Below, in pieces: positions 27,860 through 37,796 of a DNA stretch of 64,000 nucleotides. The stretch covers positions 173,024-237,023 of the forward strand of contig JAKQVC010000132.1 of NCBI GenBank assembly GCA_029571985.1, given 5' to 3'. Numbering within the stretch: the stretch's first letter is position 1; each line of letters opens with the position of its first letter. Source of the stretch: Bacteroidota bacterium. Lineage in GTDB: Bacteria; Bacteroidota; Bacteroidia; Chitinophagales; BACL12. The notes below the pieces were generated by a model. It saw nothing but the letters and a program-made list of their open reading frames with translations. It was not told where the DNA came from and made no database searches. Made by a program: the position numbers and the translations under genes.

Positions 27860-28813
27860 CTATTGACTCCCTGCAGGAACATGCTGTAACATATCGGCTG
27901 TCATTTTATCTAAATCAAATGCATGTTGCCATCCCCAATCAGCTCTCGCTTCACTATCATCAATACTGCCCGGCCAGGTTTCTGCAATTTTCTGACGAAA
28001 GTCGATATCATACGTTAATTGAAAATCAGGTATATGTTGTTTAATTGATTCACCTACCATGGCCGGAGTAAAACTCATCGCCGCCAGATTATAAGATGAA
28101 CGTATTTTAATTCGCTCTGCATCCGCCTCCATTAATTCGATAGTCGCCCGAATAGCATCCGGCATATACATCATAGGCAATAGCATATCATGTGCAAGAA
28201 AACAGGTGTATGCTTTTTGCGAACGCGCTTTAAAATAAATATCTACAGCATAATCCGTAGTTCCACCTCCGGGCATTGTTTTGTAACTGATAATTCCGGG
28301 ATATCGCAAACTCCGCACATCTAAACCATACTTTAAAAAATACCATTCACACCAACGTTCACCCGCCTGTTTGCTGATACCATATATGGTATTCGGCTCC
28401 ATAACCGTAATTTGCGGAGTGTTAGCTTTTGGTGTAGTTGGACCAAAGGCAGCGATTGAACTCGGCCAATAAACTTTTTTCACCTGCCTGTCGCGCGCGA
28501 GCTCAAGCGTATGAATCAAACCGTTCATATTTAATTCCCAGGCTTTCATCGGATACTTCTCACCGGTTGCTGAAAGCATGGCTGCCATATTGTAAATCTG
28601 TGTAACGCGATACTTATCAAGAATATCTGCAATGCCGGCCTGATCTAATACATTGATTTCCGCAAACGGACCCGATTCTAATAATTCACCTTCCGGTTTT
28701 TTAATATCTGCTGCAATTACGTTGGCCCCGCCATACTGTTGTCGCAATTGCATCGTTAACTCTGCACCAATTTGGCCGCATGCGCCAATCATAAGTATCG
28801 TGTCTCCTGCCAT
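27860..28813 (-). CDS. L-threonine 3-dehydrogenase, SDR (epimerase-like) type
   Basis: Oxidises L-threonine to 2-amino-3-ketobutyrate with NAD. The 317 residues from ATG 28813 start MAGDTILMIGACGQIG with the Rossmann motif GACGQIG (10-16). The SDR catalytic YGISK is present, and the stretch RYPGIISYKTMPGGGTTDYA is the hallmark of the epimerase-like threonine dehydrogenases known from Bacteroidota, distinct from zinc-dependent Tdh. Upstream open frame to 28906 is ignored because the Rossmann fold starts at residue 1 here. Its usual partner 2-amino-3-ketobutyrate CoA ligase (kbl) is not adjacent. Confidence 0.92.
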   Translation of the reverse strand: MAGDTILMIGACGQIGAELTMQLRQQYGGANVIAADIKKPEGELLESGPFAEINVLDQAGIADILDKYRVTQIYNMAAMLSATGEKYPMKAWELNMNGLIHTLELARDRQVKKVYWPSSIAAFGPTTPKANTPQITVMEPNTIYGISKQAGERWCEWYFLKYGLDVRSLRYPGIISYKTMPGGGTTDYAVDIYFKARSQKAYTCFLAHDMLLPMMYMPDAIRATIELMEADAERIKIRSSYNLAAMSFTPAMVGESIKQHIPDFQLTYDIDFRQKIAETWPGSIDDSEARADWGWQHAFDLDKMTADMLQHVPAGSQ

Positions 28814-28953
28814 GAATATGATATGAAGTAACAAAATTAGGTTTATGTGTACGAATTGACAACTCTCTTCCACCGCGAATGCACATTTCATGCAACCTGG
28901 CACCAAATAGCCCGTATATGCAGAAAACCTTACCTTTGACTGCTGATCAGTGT

Positions 28954-30045
28954 ATGAAAAAAATCCTCGTGATAGTGGGCACCAGGCCCAATTTTATAAA
29001 AATTTCGCGTTTTAAGGCTTTGGCCCTGCATCATGCATTTGATTTACGCATCGTGCATACCGGTCAGCATTTTGACGAAAAAATGGCCGACGTATTTTTC
29101 CGCGATTTGCAGATTCACCCTGATTACCTCCTCGAAGTGCCCTCCGTTTCACCTGAGCAACAAATGATGCTGATGCAGGCGAAACTCAGCAAACTGATAG
29201 CCACCACCTTTAAACCGGATTTAGTGATGGTGGTAGGAGATGTAAATTCGACACGCGCCGGTGCCGAAGCCGCACAAATTCATAATATACCCATCGCTCA
29301 TATTGAAAGCGGATTGCGCAGCTTCGATCAGTCAATGCCCGAAGAAATTAACCGCATTGTGGCCGATAATTTAGCTACCTATTTTTTTATTACCGAACAA
29401 AGCGGTATCGACAATTTAACGCAGGAAGGAAAACCGGATACGCATCAATATCTGGTTGGTAATACCATGATCGACACATTGATACATTTTGATGAACAGA
29501 TTCGCCAGAATCCGATTATGTCGGAATTACAACTGACGGCAAATCAATTTATTTTAATGACCATGCACCGACCTTCAAATGTTGATACACGTGAAGGACT
29601 CGAATCACTTATCGCTACTTTATCGTATCTGTGCACACAAGCGCCTGTTGTTTTCCCCATGCATCCACGCACCAAACAAAAAATGGTTGAATATGATTTG
29701 TGGGAAAAATGCAACAACATACCTCAACTCATCAGCATCGAACCACTCGATTATTTTGCATTTCAAAATCTGATTGCTCATTGTTTATGTATCGTGACCG
29801 ATAGCGGTGGCATACAGGAGGAAGCTACTTTTCGGTTAAAACCTTGTTTGACGCTTCGTCCAAATACCGAACGCCCCATCACCCTCACAACAGGCACCAA
29901 CACACTGATTACAGAAGGACTTCCTGAATTAAAATTACATATCGAAGCCATTCAGTCACGAAAGTATAAAACAGGAAATATTCCTCCGCTGTGGGATGGT
30001 AAAGCTTCTGAACGCATTTTCGAAATTATTGCAGGCTTGAATTAA
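28954..30045 (+). CDS. wecB: UDP-N-acetylglucosamine 2-epimerase (non-hydrolysing)
   Basis: Converts UDP-GlcNAc to UDP-ManNAc for surface polysaccharides. The 363 residues from ATG 28954 begin KKILVIVGTRPNFIKI, and carry GDVNST, HIESGLRSFD, PEEINR, and TDSGGIQEEA in the nucleotide-binding site. Length fits. An open frame runs upstream to 28879 but the fold starts at this ATG. It is convergent with the next gene: the two stop codons overlap (TTAA), so there is no spacer. Confidence 0.94.
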   Translation: MKKILVIVGTRPNFIKISRFKALALHHAFDLRIVHTGQHFDEKMADVFFRDLQIHPDYLLEVPSVSPEQQMMLMQAKLSKLIATTFKPDLVMVVGDVNSTRAGAEAAQIHNIPIAHIESGLRSFDQSMPEEINRIVADNLATYFFITEQSGIDNLTQEGKPDTHQYLVGNTMIDTLIHFDEQIRQNPIMSELQLTANQFILMTMHRPSNVDTREGLESLIATLSYLCTQAPVVFPMHPRTKQKMVEYDLWEKCNNIPQLISIEPLDYFAFQNLIAHCLCIVTDSGGIQEEATFRLKPCLTLRPNTERPITLTTGTNTLITEGLPELKLHIEAIQSRKYKTGNIPPLWDGKASERIFEIIAGLN

Positions 30046-31334
30046 AGCGCATCTAATAATTGCGCATATTGACCTGCCAGGGCGCGACGCGTATATTTTT
30101 CAGGCGCCATTCTGGTTTGTTGCAAAGTGCCTGATTTCCATTGCTGATAGCAGGTTTCAAGTGTCTGGTACACGCCTTCTTCATCCTGTAAACCGTGCAT
30201 CACCCCACAACCTGTTTCTGTTAAAATAGCTGCCGCATCTCCTTCCGGATCACCAATCGCTACTATCGGACGTTGTGCTGCCATGTATTCAAATAGTTTT
30301 GCAGGTACACGTCCCTTAATATCCTGTGCATCATTCACTAATAATAACAACACACCTGCTGCCCGCATATGCGCAATAGCAACCGGATGATCTACATGAC
30401 CATATTGTTTTACATGAGCAGATAATCCATATTGCTCAATCATGTCTAAAACACTGTGATCAACCTTTCCGGTAAAAGCAATCTGCACATCCTGCCTGAA
30501 TTCAGTATGTTGCGCACACAATCTGGCAATCGCCTTCCAAAGTACTTCCGGATTACGCGCTTTATTAATCATGCCTACGTGATGCAGCGTAAAAGATGTA
30601 TCCAGCTTAATCGGTTGTTCAGGATAATCATGTGTATCAAATCCATTGGTAACTACATCTACGTGTCGGTGATACATCGATGCAAAATCTGCCGCCCAAC
30701 TTTTACTTACCGTTACCACTTTATCCGCTCCGGATATCACCATTTTTTCCAATGCATGATGTTTTTTATCTGCCCATCGGGAAAGATGCAATGAGGTGTA
30801 ATAATCAATATTAGTCCAGGGATCTCTGAAATCGGCAATCCATGGAATACCAGTTTGTTGTTTCACACCCAGGGCAATCATATGCATACTATGAGGCGGC
30901 CCGGTGCTGATAATGGCATCAACGGGATGCTTTCGGAGATAGTCGCTCAAAAAAGAAACGGAGGGTTTTATCCAGAATCTGCGTGCATCCGGAATAAAAA
31001 AATTGCCTCTGATCCAGACAGCCAGTTCCTGCAACCACGATTTTTTCTTTTTTTCCTGCAGAAAAGCCGCATTAATTTTTTCATCCTGACGCATGCCCAG
31101 CAAATTCCGGTAAGCGCTGTACGGCTCCCAAATGGGACGTCGCATCACTTCCAGATTGGCCGGCAAGGTAGCAGCCAGCGTATGGTCAAGCACGGCCTGT
31201 TCACCGTTTTCTACGGTGTAAATGACCGGTTCCCAACCAAACTCATGCAAATAGCGCGCCATTTTCACCCATCGCTGCACCGGCACACCCCCCGCAGGAG
31301 GCCAGTAATAGGTGATGATAAGCACTTTTTTCAC
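30042..31334 (-). CDS. GT4-type glycosyltransferase
   Basis: A 430-residue cytoplasmic or membrane-associated glycosyltransferase of the GT-B fold. The N-terminal donor/acceptor domain starts KKVLIITYYWPPAGGVPVQR, with STGPPHSMHMIAL and WIADFRDPW, typical of Bacteroidota family 4 enzymes. The C-terminal domain has HVGMINKARNPEVLWKAI and PAKLFEYMAAQRPIVAIGD, the E-x7-E-like nucleotide-sugar site. Substrate unknown. Placed between wecB and a YfhO-like gene, so probably surface glycan work. Confidence 0.88.
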   Translation of the reverse strand: MKKVLIITYYWPPAGGVPVQRWVKMARYLHEFGWEPVIYTVENGEQAVLDHTLAATLPANLEVMRRPIWEPYSAYRNLLGMRQDEKINAAFLQEKKKKSWLQELAVWIRGNFFIPDARRFWIKPSVSFLSDYLRKHPVDAIISTGPPHSMHMIALGVKQQTGIPWIADFRDPWTNIDYYTSLHLSRWADKKHHALEKMVISGADKVVTVSKSWAADFASMYHRHVDVVTNGFDTHDYPEQPIKLDTSFTLHHVGMINKARNPEVLWKAIARLCAQHTEFRQDVQIAFTGKVDHSVLDMIEQYGLSAHVKQYGHVDHPVAIAHMRAAGVLLLLVNDAQDIKGRVPAKLFEYMAAQRPIVAIGDPEGDAAAILTETGCGVMHGLQDEEGVYQTLETCYQQWKSGTLQQTRMAPEKYTRRALAGQYAQLLDAL

Positions 31335-31402
31335 AGCTGGCGTTTACCGGCAAAGGTAAAACAACTCCCCGAACAGCCCCCGCCCCTTTAGCTAAAGGTT
31401 CT

Positions 31403-31410
31403 TAACTTTA
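31403..31410 (+). promoter_or_regulatory. Putative -7-like box (TAACTTTA) before the YfhO-like gene
   Basis: TAACTTTA differs from TAnnTTTG only in the last base and lies 24 bases before the ATG at 31434, in the divergent gap with the glycosyltransferase gene. No clear -33 box. Confidence 0.25.
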
Positions 31411-31433
31411 GCGCCGTAAACTTTTGTTTCGCC

Positions 31434-33932
31434 ATGCAACAAAACAATAATAACAAATCCATACTGCTCTATCTGTTGGCAGGGGTATTCTTCTTTGTAT
31501 TCAGTGCTTTATATTTCTATCCGCTGCTCCAGGGCAAAATTCTGGTTCAGGGTGATATCATGAATTTTGTCGGCGCGAGTAAAGAAGCAGTTGATTACCA
31601 TGAAACCACCGGTGACGGCGCTCTTTGGAGTAATAGCATGTTTGGTGGTATGCCAACCTATCAGACAGCTTTGTACAACACCGGAAATATGTTTGAGAAA
31701 GTAAATATCTATCTCGGCTTATTTCTGCCCCGTCCGGCGAATTATATGTTTATCGCACTGGTCTGTTTTTTCCTGCTGTTGCGGAGTTTCAAAGTCAACA
31801 TGGGTTTGTCGGTAAGTGGTGCACTATCTTATGCACTGGGCACTTATCTTATTACATTTATTGAAGCCGGGCACAACACAAAAGTCATGGCCCTTGCATT
31901 AATGCCTTTGGTATTTACAGGCATTAATTACTTGTTTAAAGGACAAACATTATTAGGTGCCACTATATCATTATTTGCAATCACTTGTCAGATAACGGCG
32001 AATCACCCGCAAATAACCTATTACATGTTATTAATGATAGGCTTATGGATGGCATCAGAAGCCTATTTATCAGTAGTCGATAAAAAATTGCCTGCCTTCT
32101 TTAAAAATATCGGCATTTTATTTGTCATCGTTGTTTTAGGTGTAGTAGCCAACACATCAAAACTTTGGACAACCTACGAATACAGTAAAGAATCCATCAG
32201 GGGAGGCACAGAATTAGAAGCACTTAAAAAAGAACATCAGGATGACGGGCTTGACCGCGAATATGCTTTTGGGTGGAGTTCCGGTGTTGCTGAAAGCTTC
32301 AGTATCATGTATCCAAATTTCGCAGGTGGCGGTTCAGGATTTTCCTTCCTGCAAAGCAAAGATGGCACGCAGGTTGATTCTGAGCTTATGCGTTATATTC
32401 AACAACTCTATCAGCAAGACCAACAATCGGCACAACAATTGCTCAACGCATCGCGACAAGCAGGAAAATATTGGGGCGATATGCCATTTACCAGCGGACC
32501 AATTTATGTTGGCTCCATATTGTGCTTTTTGTTTTTGTTAGGCGCGTTACTGGCCAATAATCGTATGCGTGGTTGGCTGATAGCTGCTACCATTTTGTCG
32601 CTGTTTTTAGGATGGGGAAAAAACTTTCCGGCCTTTAATAATTTCATGTTCGACTACTTCCCGCTGTATAATAAATTCAGAACCGTTTCCATGGCAATGA
32701 CCATGTTGTGTTTTACCATTCCGGTTTTGGCTTATTATATCACAAGTCAATTCCTGTCTGATAAAAATGAATTGAGTCAGGAGAAAAAATTATGGGGATT
32801 AAAATGGGCGAGCATCGGCGTAGGTGGATTATCTGTTATTTTGTTGATGGCTACCAATGCATTCGACCTGCTTAAGCCTGAAGAAACAGAATATTTGTCG
32901 AAAGTAACTGATGTCCAAACCTCAACCTTTTTCGATTTATTGAAGGATGAACGTGCGGCCATGATTCGAAAGGATATTTTAATTGCTTCATTCTTTATGG
33001 CGCTTGCTGCCGGAACGCTGTATTTATACATCCGCAAAACATTGAGTGTCAGGGTTGCTGTTATTATTATTTGCATCTTACCTGTTCTGGATTTATTAAT
33101 TGTCGACAGCAAATACCTGAGCAAAGACAATTACCAGGAAGCCGGTTTTTATGAACAACAATTCAGAAAATCGCTGCCGGTGATTAAGGACACAGACCCA
33201 TACTATCGCGTGTTAAACACTATGCATGATCCTGATAAGGATGGTTACACCTCTTTCCTATACAAGAGCATCGGTGGTTACCATGGCGCTAAGCTGCAAC
33301 GCTACCAGGATATTTTGGACGGCTATGTAAGTAAAGGTAACGTTCAAGTATTAAGCATGCTGAATACAAAATATGTAATCGGCTCGCGTCAGGGTCAGGT
33401 AGGCTACGATCGCAATCCACTGGCTTGTGGAAATGCCTGGTTTGTAGACACCATTCGCATGGTAAACAGCAATGATGACGAATTCAGCGCACTTGCTGAT
33501 TTTAATCCGCACACAACAGCTATCGTGCACAAGGATTTTTCTGAAATGATTAGTCAACCCAATCCAACAGTTGATAGCACCGCTACGATTGCGCTGAAAA
33601 AATATGGGTTGAATGAAATAAGTTATACTTCTTCAGCTGCTTCAGATCAGGTAGCCATTTTTTCTGAAATATGGTATCGTGGTAATGAAGACTGGAATGC
33701 GTATATCGATGGTAAATTAGTTAAGCATTTCAGAGCTAATTATCTCTTACGTGGATTAGATGTACCAGCCGGCAATCATGAAATTGTTTTCAAATTTGAA
33801 CCAAAATCATTTTATACCGGAAAGAAAGTGTCGACAGCTGCCTCAGGATTAATATTACTGTTAGTAGCAGCGGGCGCATTTCTCGCCTATCGTAAATCAT
33901 CCCAAACGCCAAGTTCAGAAGCCAATTCATAA
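31434..33932 (+). CDS. YfhO family membrane protein (GT-C-like)
   Basis: An 832-residue protein with about 12-13 membrane helices and a periplasmic C-terminal domain. The N-terminal part (QGDIMNFVGASKEAVDY, then GGMPTYQTALY) matches the YfhO family, where the Asp-rich first loop resembles that of lipid-linked-sugar GT-C glycosyltransferases. In Gram-positives YfhO adds sugars to teichoic acids; in Bacteroidota the acceptor is not known. The soluble end (about 670-800) is beta-rich and a final membrane helix (ASGLILLLVAAGAFLAY) closes it. Two bases before the methyltransferase gene, so co-transcribed. Confidence 0.88.
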   Translation: MQQNNNNKSILLYLLAGVFFFVFSALYFYPLLQGKILVQGDIMNFVGASKEAVDYHETTGDGALWSNSMFGGMPTYQTALYNTGNMFEKVNIYLGLFLPRPANYMFIALVCFFLLLRSFKVNMGLSVSGALSYALGTYLITFIEAGHNTKVMALALMPLVFTGINYLFKGQTLLGATISLFAITCQITANHPQITYYMLLMIGLWMASEAYLSVVDKKLPAFFKNIGILFVIVVLGVVANTSKLWTTYEYSKESIRGGTELEALKKEHQDDGLDREYAFGWSSGVAESFSIMYPNFAGGGSGFSFLQSKDGTQVDSELMRYIQQLYQQDQQSAQQLLNASRQAGKYWGDMPFTSGPIYVGSILCFLFLLGALLANNRMRGWLIAATILSLFLGWGKNFPAFNNFMFDYFPLYNKFRTVSMAMTMLCFTIPVLAYYITSQFLSDKNELSQEKKLWGLKWASIGVGGLSVILLMATNAFDLLKPEETEYLSKVTDVQTSTFFDLLKDERAAMIRKDILIASFFMALAAGTLYLYIRKTLSVRVAVIIICILPVLDLLIVDSKYLSKDNYQEAGFYEQQFRKSLPVIKDTDPYYRVLNTMHDPDKDGYTSFLYKSIGGYHGAKLQRYQDILDGYVSKGNVQVLSMLNTKYVIGSRQGQVGYDRNPLACGNAWFVDTIRMVNSNDDEFSALADFNPHTTAIVHKDFSEMISQPNPTVDSTATIALKKYGLNEISYTSSAASDQVAIFSEIWYRGNEDWNAYIDGKLVKHFRANYLLRGLDVPAGNHEIVFKFEPKSFYTGKKVSTAASGLILLLVAAGAFLAYRKSSQTPSSEANS

Positions 33933-33934
33933 AC

Positions 33935-34744
33935 ATGCAGTACGATCCGGTTAAGCGCAGTTTAGGAAACGTTTTTAATAAGAATCCGTTTCTGCGAAAA
34001 GTATTTTATAAACTGTTAGATATTCTGCTGCTGCGTTCCTGGCATATTCATAAGGAACTCAGAATTTGGGCTGCTTCCCGCAGAAACACCGAACATCATA
34101 TTTTGGATGCCGGTTCCGGTTTTGGACAATATTCCTATTACCTCAGCGGCATGAGTCCGAAATGGAAATTTTTGGCCGTGGATGTAAAGGAGGAACAAAT
34201 TGCTGATTGCAATACTTTCTTTCAGCGTATTGGCAGAAAAAATATTCGTTTCCAGGTTAAGGACCTGACTACATTTACCATTCCCGAACATTTTGATTTA
34301 GTGGTATGTGTAGATGTAATGGAACACGTACTGGAAGATGTTCAGGTTTTTAAAAATTATCACACGTCGTTGAAACCGGGCGGCATGGTGCTTATTTCAA
34401 CACCTTCTGATCAGGGTGGTTCTGATGTGCATGAGGATGATGCGAGTTCTTTTATTGAGGAACATGTGCGCGATGGCTATAATATTCACGAAATTCAAGA
34501 GAAACTGAAAACAGCTGGATTCTCGCGCACTGAAGCTTATTTTTCTTATGGCACTCCGGGTAAAATCTCCTGGCGCTTGTCCATGAAATACCCTTTATTA
34601 ATGCTTAATGCATCCAAGTTATTCTTCATTATCCTGCCTATATATTACCTTATCACCTTCCCGGTCGCACTCATTTTAAATGCAATGGATGTGGCCATGA
34701 AACATGAAACCGGCACCGGATTGATTGTTAAAGCCTGGAAATAA
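33935..34744 (+). CDS. SAM-dependent methyltransferase, class I
   Basis: A 269-residue protein with a Rossmann-type methyltransferase domain: motif I HILDAGSGFGQYSYYLS near residue 55, then FLAVDVKEEQIADC, FDLVVCVDVMEHVLED and LKPGGMVLISTPS. A hydrophobic C-terminal stretch (LFFIILPIYYLITFPVALIL) suggests membrane attachment. Immediately follows the YfhO-like gene. The substrate may be a lipid or glycan precursor; this is inference from context. Confidence 0.85.
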   Translation: MQYDPVKRSLGNVFNKNPFLRKVFYKLLDILLLRSWHIHKELRIWAASRRNTEHHILDAGSGFGQYSYYLSGMSPKWKFLAVDVKEEQIADCNTFFQRIGRKNIRFQVKDLTTFTIPEHFDLVVCVDVMEHVLEDVQVFKNYHTSLKPGGMVLISTPSDQGGSDVHEDDASSFIEEHVRDGYNIHEIQEKLKTAGFSRTEAYFSYGTPGKISWRLSMKYPLLMLNASKLFFIILPIYYLITFPVALILNAMDVAMKHETGTGLIVKAWK

Positions 34745-34770
34745 TAAATAGGTAAAATACCGCGACGCCA

Positions 34771-36051
34771 TTATGCGTACCGCTCCAAAATGGTATCAGG
34801 CAGAATAGCCTGAAGTTGGTGGTCGCGGATAAATTGCAGTACTTCTTTATAAGCATCAACCCAGCCAGGTTCTGCGGCTTCAAAGAAATAATTATTATGC
34901 CATAATATACTGATCACTGCATTATCGGTATGCTTTGAAAGGAATTCAAGTATATGGTTTGTGGCCTGTTTGCTCGAACAGTTCTGATAATACCGCAGTG
35001 TGGTATCCATAATATGCAACGGCACTTCCACAAAGTCATAGGCCTTTTTGCGTTTGACATCAAAGGGTTTTATGGGCAGGCCATAACTATTTCTGAAACC
35101 CATCACTTCAGGAAATCCAAAAGTGGCATCTAATTGCACGCCGGCATCCTGCAGGTGCTCAAACGTTCCGGGTAATTCGGTAAGCAAATAATGATTGCGG
35201 TTAATGCGTTTTGCCACCGAACCCAGTCTGTCAAATTCACCGGAATAGGTATCTCTGCTTACACTTTTGTGCAAACCATTTACCCACCCACGTTGCTGAA
35301 TAGTTTGCTGCATCTTGCGTACACGCGCATCATCAATGGAATAATCAGCGTTGTAAATTTTTCGGGAGCCTTTACCACTATTCACCATCCAGAAAAATAC
35401 AGACCGCACATCATAGGCATCTTCAATATCCATTATCTTATTCAACAATAACTGATCTGGCACGCGCAAATAATGATTGAACATCGCCTGTAACAATGCA
35501 CCTATTTTTCCTTTTTTCAGTAGGTAGGGAGCATTCTGACGCAAAGCCCCAAAAGCATGATCGATGTCATGGGATAAAAAGATTCCAGTTGCATGTTTCT
35601 TGGGTGTGATGCGGCTATGCAATTTAGGTATCGACGCATACAATGCATCAAAATAGTGAGCGACTAAATTTTGTTCAACACACTTAAAATGATGTTGCAC
35701 ACTGGCCTGATAAGGAAACCGATTATACTGATCAGGCACGTAATCGGTGTACTCCTGTAGATAAGCGAGCAGAAAAAAACTGGTACTGAGAAAGTCTGGC
35801 CTACCACTGGCTGTCAGATGCAAAGGTTCTTTCCGAAAATAGGCCTTAAAATGATAATCGCCGCTTTGATAAATCTGTCTGAAAAAATGCGATACCTGAA
35901 TATCGCCCATGCCATGTTCTGCAATTAAAATATCTTCTCCTGATTCAACTTCTTTTACTGTGAAGCCGACATAGGCACCAAATAGTCGCATCACCCAGGC
36001 ATATTCTGCCGAGAGTGGTGATTCAATTCTGATGCTAATCTCCGGAACCAT
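34771..36051 (-). CDS. Polysaccharide deacetylase-like protein
   Basis: 426 residues from ATG 36051 (MVPEISIRIES); the frame can be read from a TTG at 36063. The N-terminal part (about 1-130) looks like the extra domain found before deacetylase domains in Bacteroidota. The NodB-like domain begins at about 155 (TGIFLSHDIDHAFGALRQ, with the SHDID metal motif), then VNGLHKSVSRDTY, with GLHKS in the place of the usual HSxxH motif, and ends with ISILWHNNYF. It may act on an N-acetylated glycan. Faces away from the methyltransferase gene. Confidence 0.8.
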   Translation of the reverse strand: MVPEISIRIESPLSAEYAWVMRLFGAYVGFTVKEVESGEDILIAEHGMGDIQVSHFFRQIYQSGDYHFKAYFRKEPLHLTASGRPDFLSTSFFLLAYLQEYTDYVPDQYNRFPYQASVQHHFKCVEQNLVAHYFDALYASIPKLHSRITPKKHATGIFLSHDIDHAFGALRQNAPYLLKKGKIGALLQAMFNHYLRVPDQLLLNKIMDIEDAYDVRSVFFWMVNSGKGSRKIYNADYSIDDARVRKMQQTIQQRGWVNGLHKSVSRDTYSGEFDRLGSVAKRINRNHYLLTELPGTFEHLQDAGVQLDATFGFPEVMGFRNSYGLPIKPFDVKRKKAYDFVEVPLHIMDTTLRYYQNCSSKQATNHILEFLSKHTDNAVISILWHNNYFFEAAEPGWVDAYKEVLQFIRDHQLQAILPDTILERYA

Positions 36052-36117
36052 CGTATAAAACAAAACACAGTTGAGTTTCTTTACTACCCAACTGTGTTTC
36101 TTGTTTGTTTGCTTTAA

Positions 36118-37671
36118 TTAAATATCAAATTTAATTCCCTGAGCCAACGGAAGGGCTGTAGAATAATTAATGGTATTTGTCTGACGACGCATATATGCTT
36201 TCCAGCTATCGCTACCGCTTTCACGACCGCCGCCGGTTTCTTTCTCACCGCCGAATGCGCCACCAATTTCTGCACCGCTTGTGCCGATATTTACGTTTGC
36301 AATACCACAATCACTTCCTGCCTGAGAAAGGAATTTTTCGGTTTCGTAAATATTGGTTGACATAATCGCACTTGACAATCCCTGCGGCACTGCATTTTGC
36401 ATGTCGATGGCCTCTTCTATTGTGCTGTATTTCATCACATATAAAATAGGTGCAAAGGTTTCATGCTGCACGATTGGGAAATCATTCTTTGCTTCAATAA
36501 TACATGGCTGCACATAGCACCCGCTTTCATATCCGGCACCGGTGCAAACACCTCCATCAACAATCATTTTTCCACCAGCTGCTTTCGCCTGCTCAATAGC
36601 ATCTAAATAATCAGCTACTGCTTTTGTATCAATCAGTGGTCCAACATGGTTATTTTGATCTAATGGATCACCAATACGCAATTGTCCATATGATTTTTTC
36701 AGACGGGCAATCACATCATCATATACTTTTTCATGAATGATTAAACGACGAGTGGTGGTACAACGCTGTCCTGCTGTTCCTACCGCACCAAAAATGGCTG
36801 CGCGAATCGCAATATCCATATTGGCATGTTCAGAAATGATGATGGCATTGTTTCCACCTAATTCCTGAATGACACGACCTAAGCGTTCGCCAACGATGCC
36901 ACCTATACGTTTTCCTACTCTCGTAGAACCGGTAACACTTACTAAAGGCACACGTTTATCTTTCGCTAATTCTTCACCGATAGCACTGTGTGAAACCATT
37001 AAACAGGATACACCTTCAGGTACCCCATTTGCTTTGAATACTTCTGACACAATTTTCTGTGTAGCAATTGCACTTAACGGCACTTTAGAACTGGGTTTCC
37101 AAATGGTAACATCACCACACACCCATGCCAATGCAGCATTCCAGCTCCACACTGCAACCGGGAAATTAAAAGCAGAAATAATACCCACAATACCCAGCGG
37201 ATGCCATTGTTCATACATACGGTGTAATGGACGTTCGCTGTGCATCGATAAACCATATAACTGACGGCTCAATCCAACAGCAAAATCGCAGATATCAATC
37301 ATCTCCTGAACTTCACCCAAACCTTCCTGCAAACTTTTACCCATTTCGTAGCTGACCAGCTTACCTAAATCCTGTTTATGTGCGCGCAATTTTTCGCCTA
37401 ATTGACGTACCACTTCTCCGCGTTTTGGAGCAGGCCACATGCGCCATTCGCGAAAAGCTGCTTCGGCGGTGGTCATGATATGGTCATATTCATCGCGAGA
37501 GGCTGAAGTGCATCCTGCAATTAAGGCACCATCAACCGGACTAAAGCTTTCGAGGGCATTGCCTTCGCCTTTAAGCCACTCCACACCTGTGCTTACGCCA
37601 CTGTTATGCGATTGAATGCCCAATGCTTTCAACTCGGCAGCAATGGCATTCGATTTCGTTAAAGTATCCAT
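36118..37671 (-). CDS. Aldehyde dehydrogenase, ALDH7 (aminoadipate-semialdehyde dehydrogenase-like)
   Basis: A 517-residue NAD(P)-dependent dehydrogenase. Motifs: ISAFNFPVAVWSWNAALAW, GSTRVGKRIG, ELGGNNAIII with the catalytic Glu, and GTAGQRCTTTRR with catalytic Cys near 303. The last is characteristic of the ALDH7 group, which oxidises alpha-aminoadipate semialdehyde in lysine breakdown. No other lysine-degradation gene is near, so the true substrate is open. A promoter box lies 20 bases upstream. Confidence 0.92.
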   Translation of the reverse strand: MDTLTKSNAIAAELKALGIQSHNSGVSTGVEWLKGEGNALESFSPVDGALIAGCTSASRDEYDHIMTTAEAAFREWRMWPAPKRGEVVRQLGEKLRAHKQDLGKLVSYEMGKSLQEGLGEVQEMIDICDFAVGLSRQLYGLSMHSERPLHRMYEQWHPLGIVGIISAFNFPVAVWSWNAALAWVCGDVTIWKPSSKVPLSAIATQKIVSEVFKANGVPEGVSCLMVSHSAIGEELAKDKRVPLVSVTGSTRVGKRIGGIVGERLGRVIQELGGNNAIIISEHANMDIAIRAAIFGAVGTAGQRCTTTRRLIIHEKVYDDVIARLKKSYGQLRIGDPLDQNNHVGPLIDTKAVADYLDAIEQAKAAGGKMIVDGGVCTGAGYESGCYVQPCIIEAKNDFPIVQHETFAPILYVMKYSTIEEAIDMQNAVPQGLSSAIMSTNIYETEKFLSQAGSDCGIANVNIGTSGAEIGGAFGGEKETGGGRESGSDSWKAYMRRQTNTINYSTALPLAQGIKFDI

Positions 37672-37690
37672 TTGTTTACTGTTTATGCCG

Positions 37691-37698
37691 CAAAGTTA
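37691..37698 (-). promoter_or_regulatory. Putative -7 box (TAACTTTG) for the ALDH7 gene
   Basis: TAACTTTG is an exact TAnnTTTG match on the minus strand, 20 bases before the ATG at 37671. An upstream -33 box is not convincing. Confidence 0.4.
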
Positions 37699-37796
37699 CA
37701 GGTTTTTGAGGGCGTTTTATCCTAAAATTGGTAACTTTAGATACGCTTCGGCATGCCCATCAGATGTATTGGGCCTGGTTTCATCTGTTCATAAAA

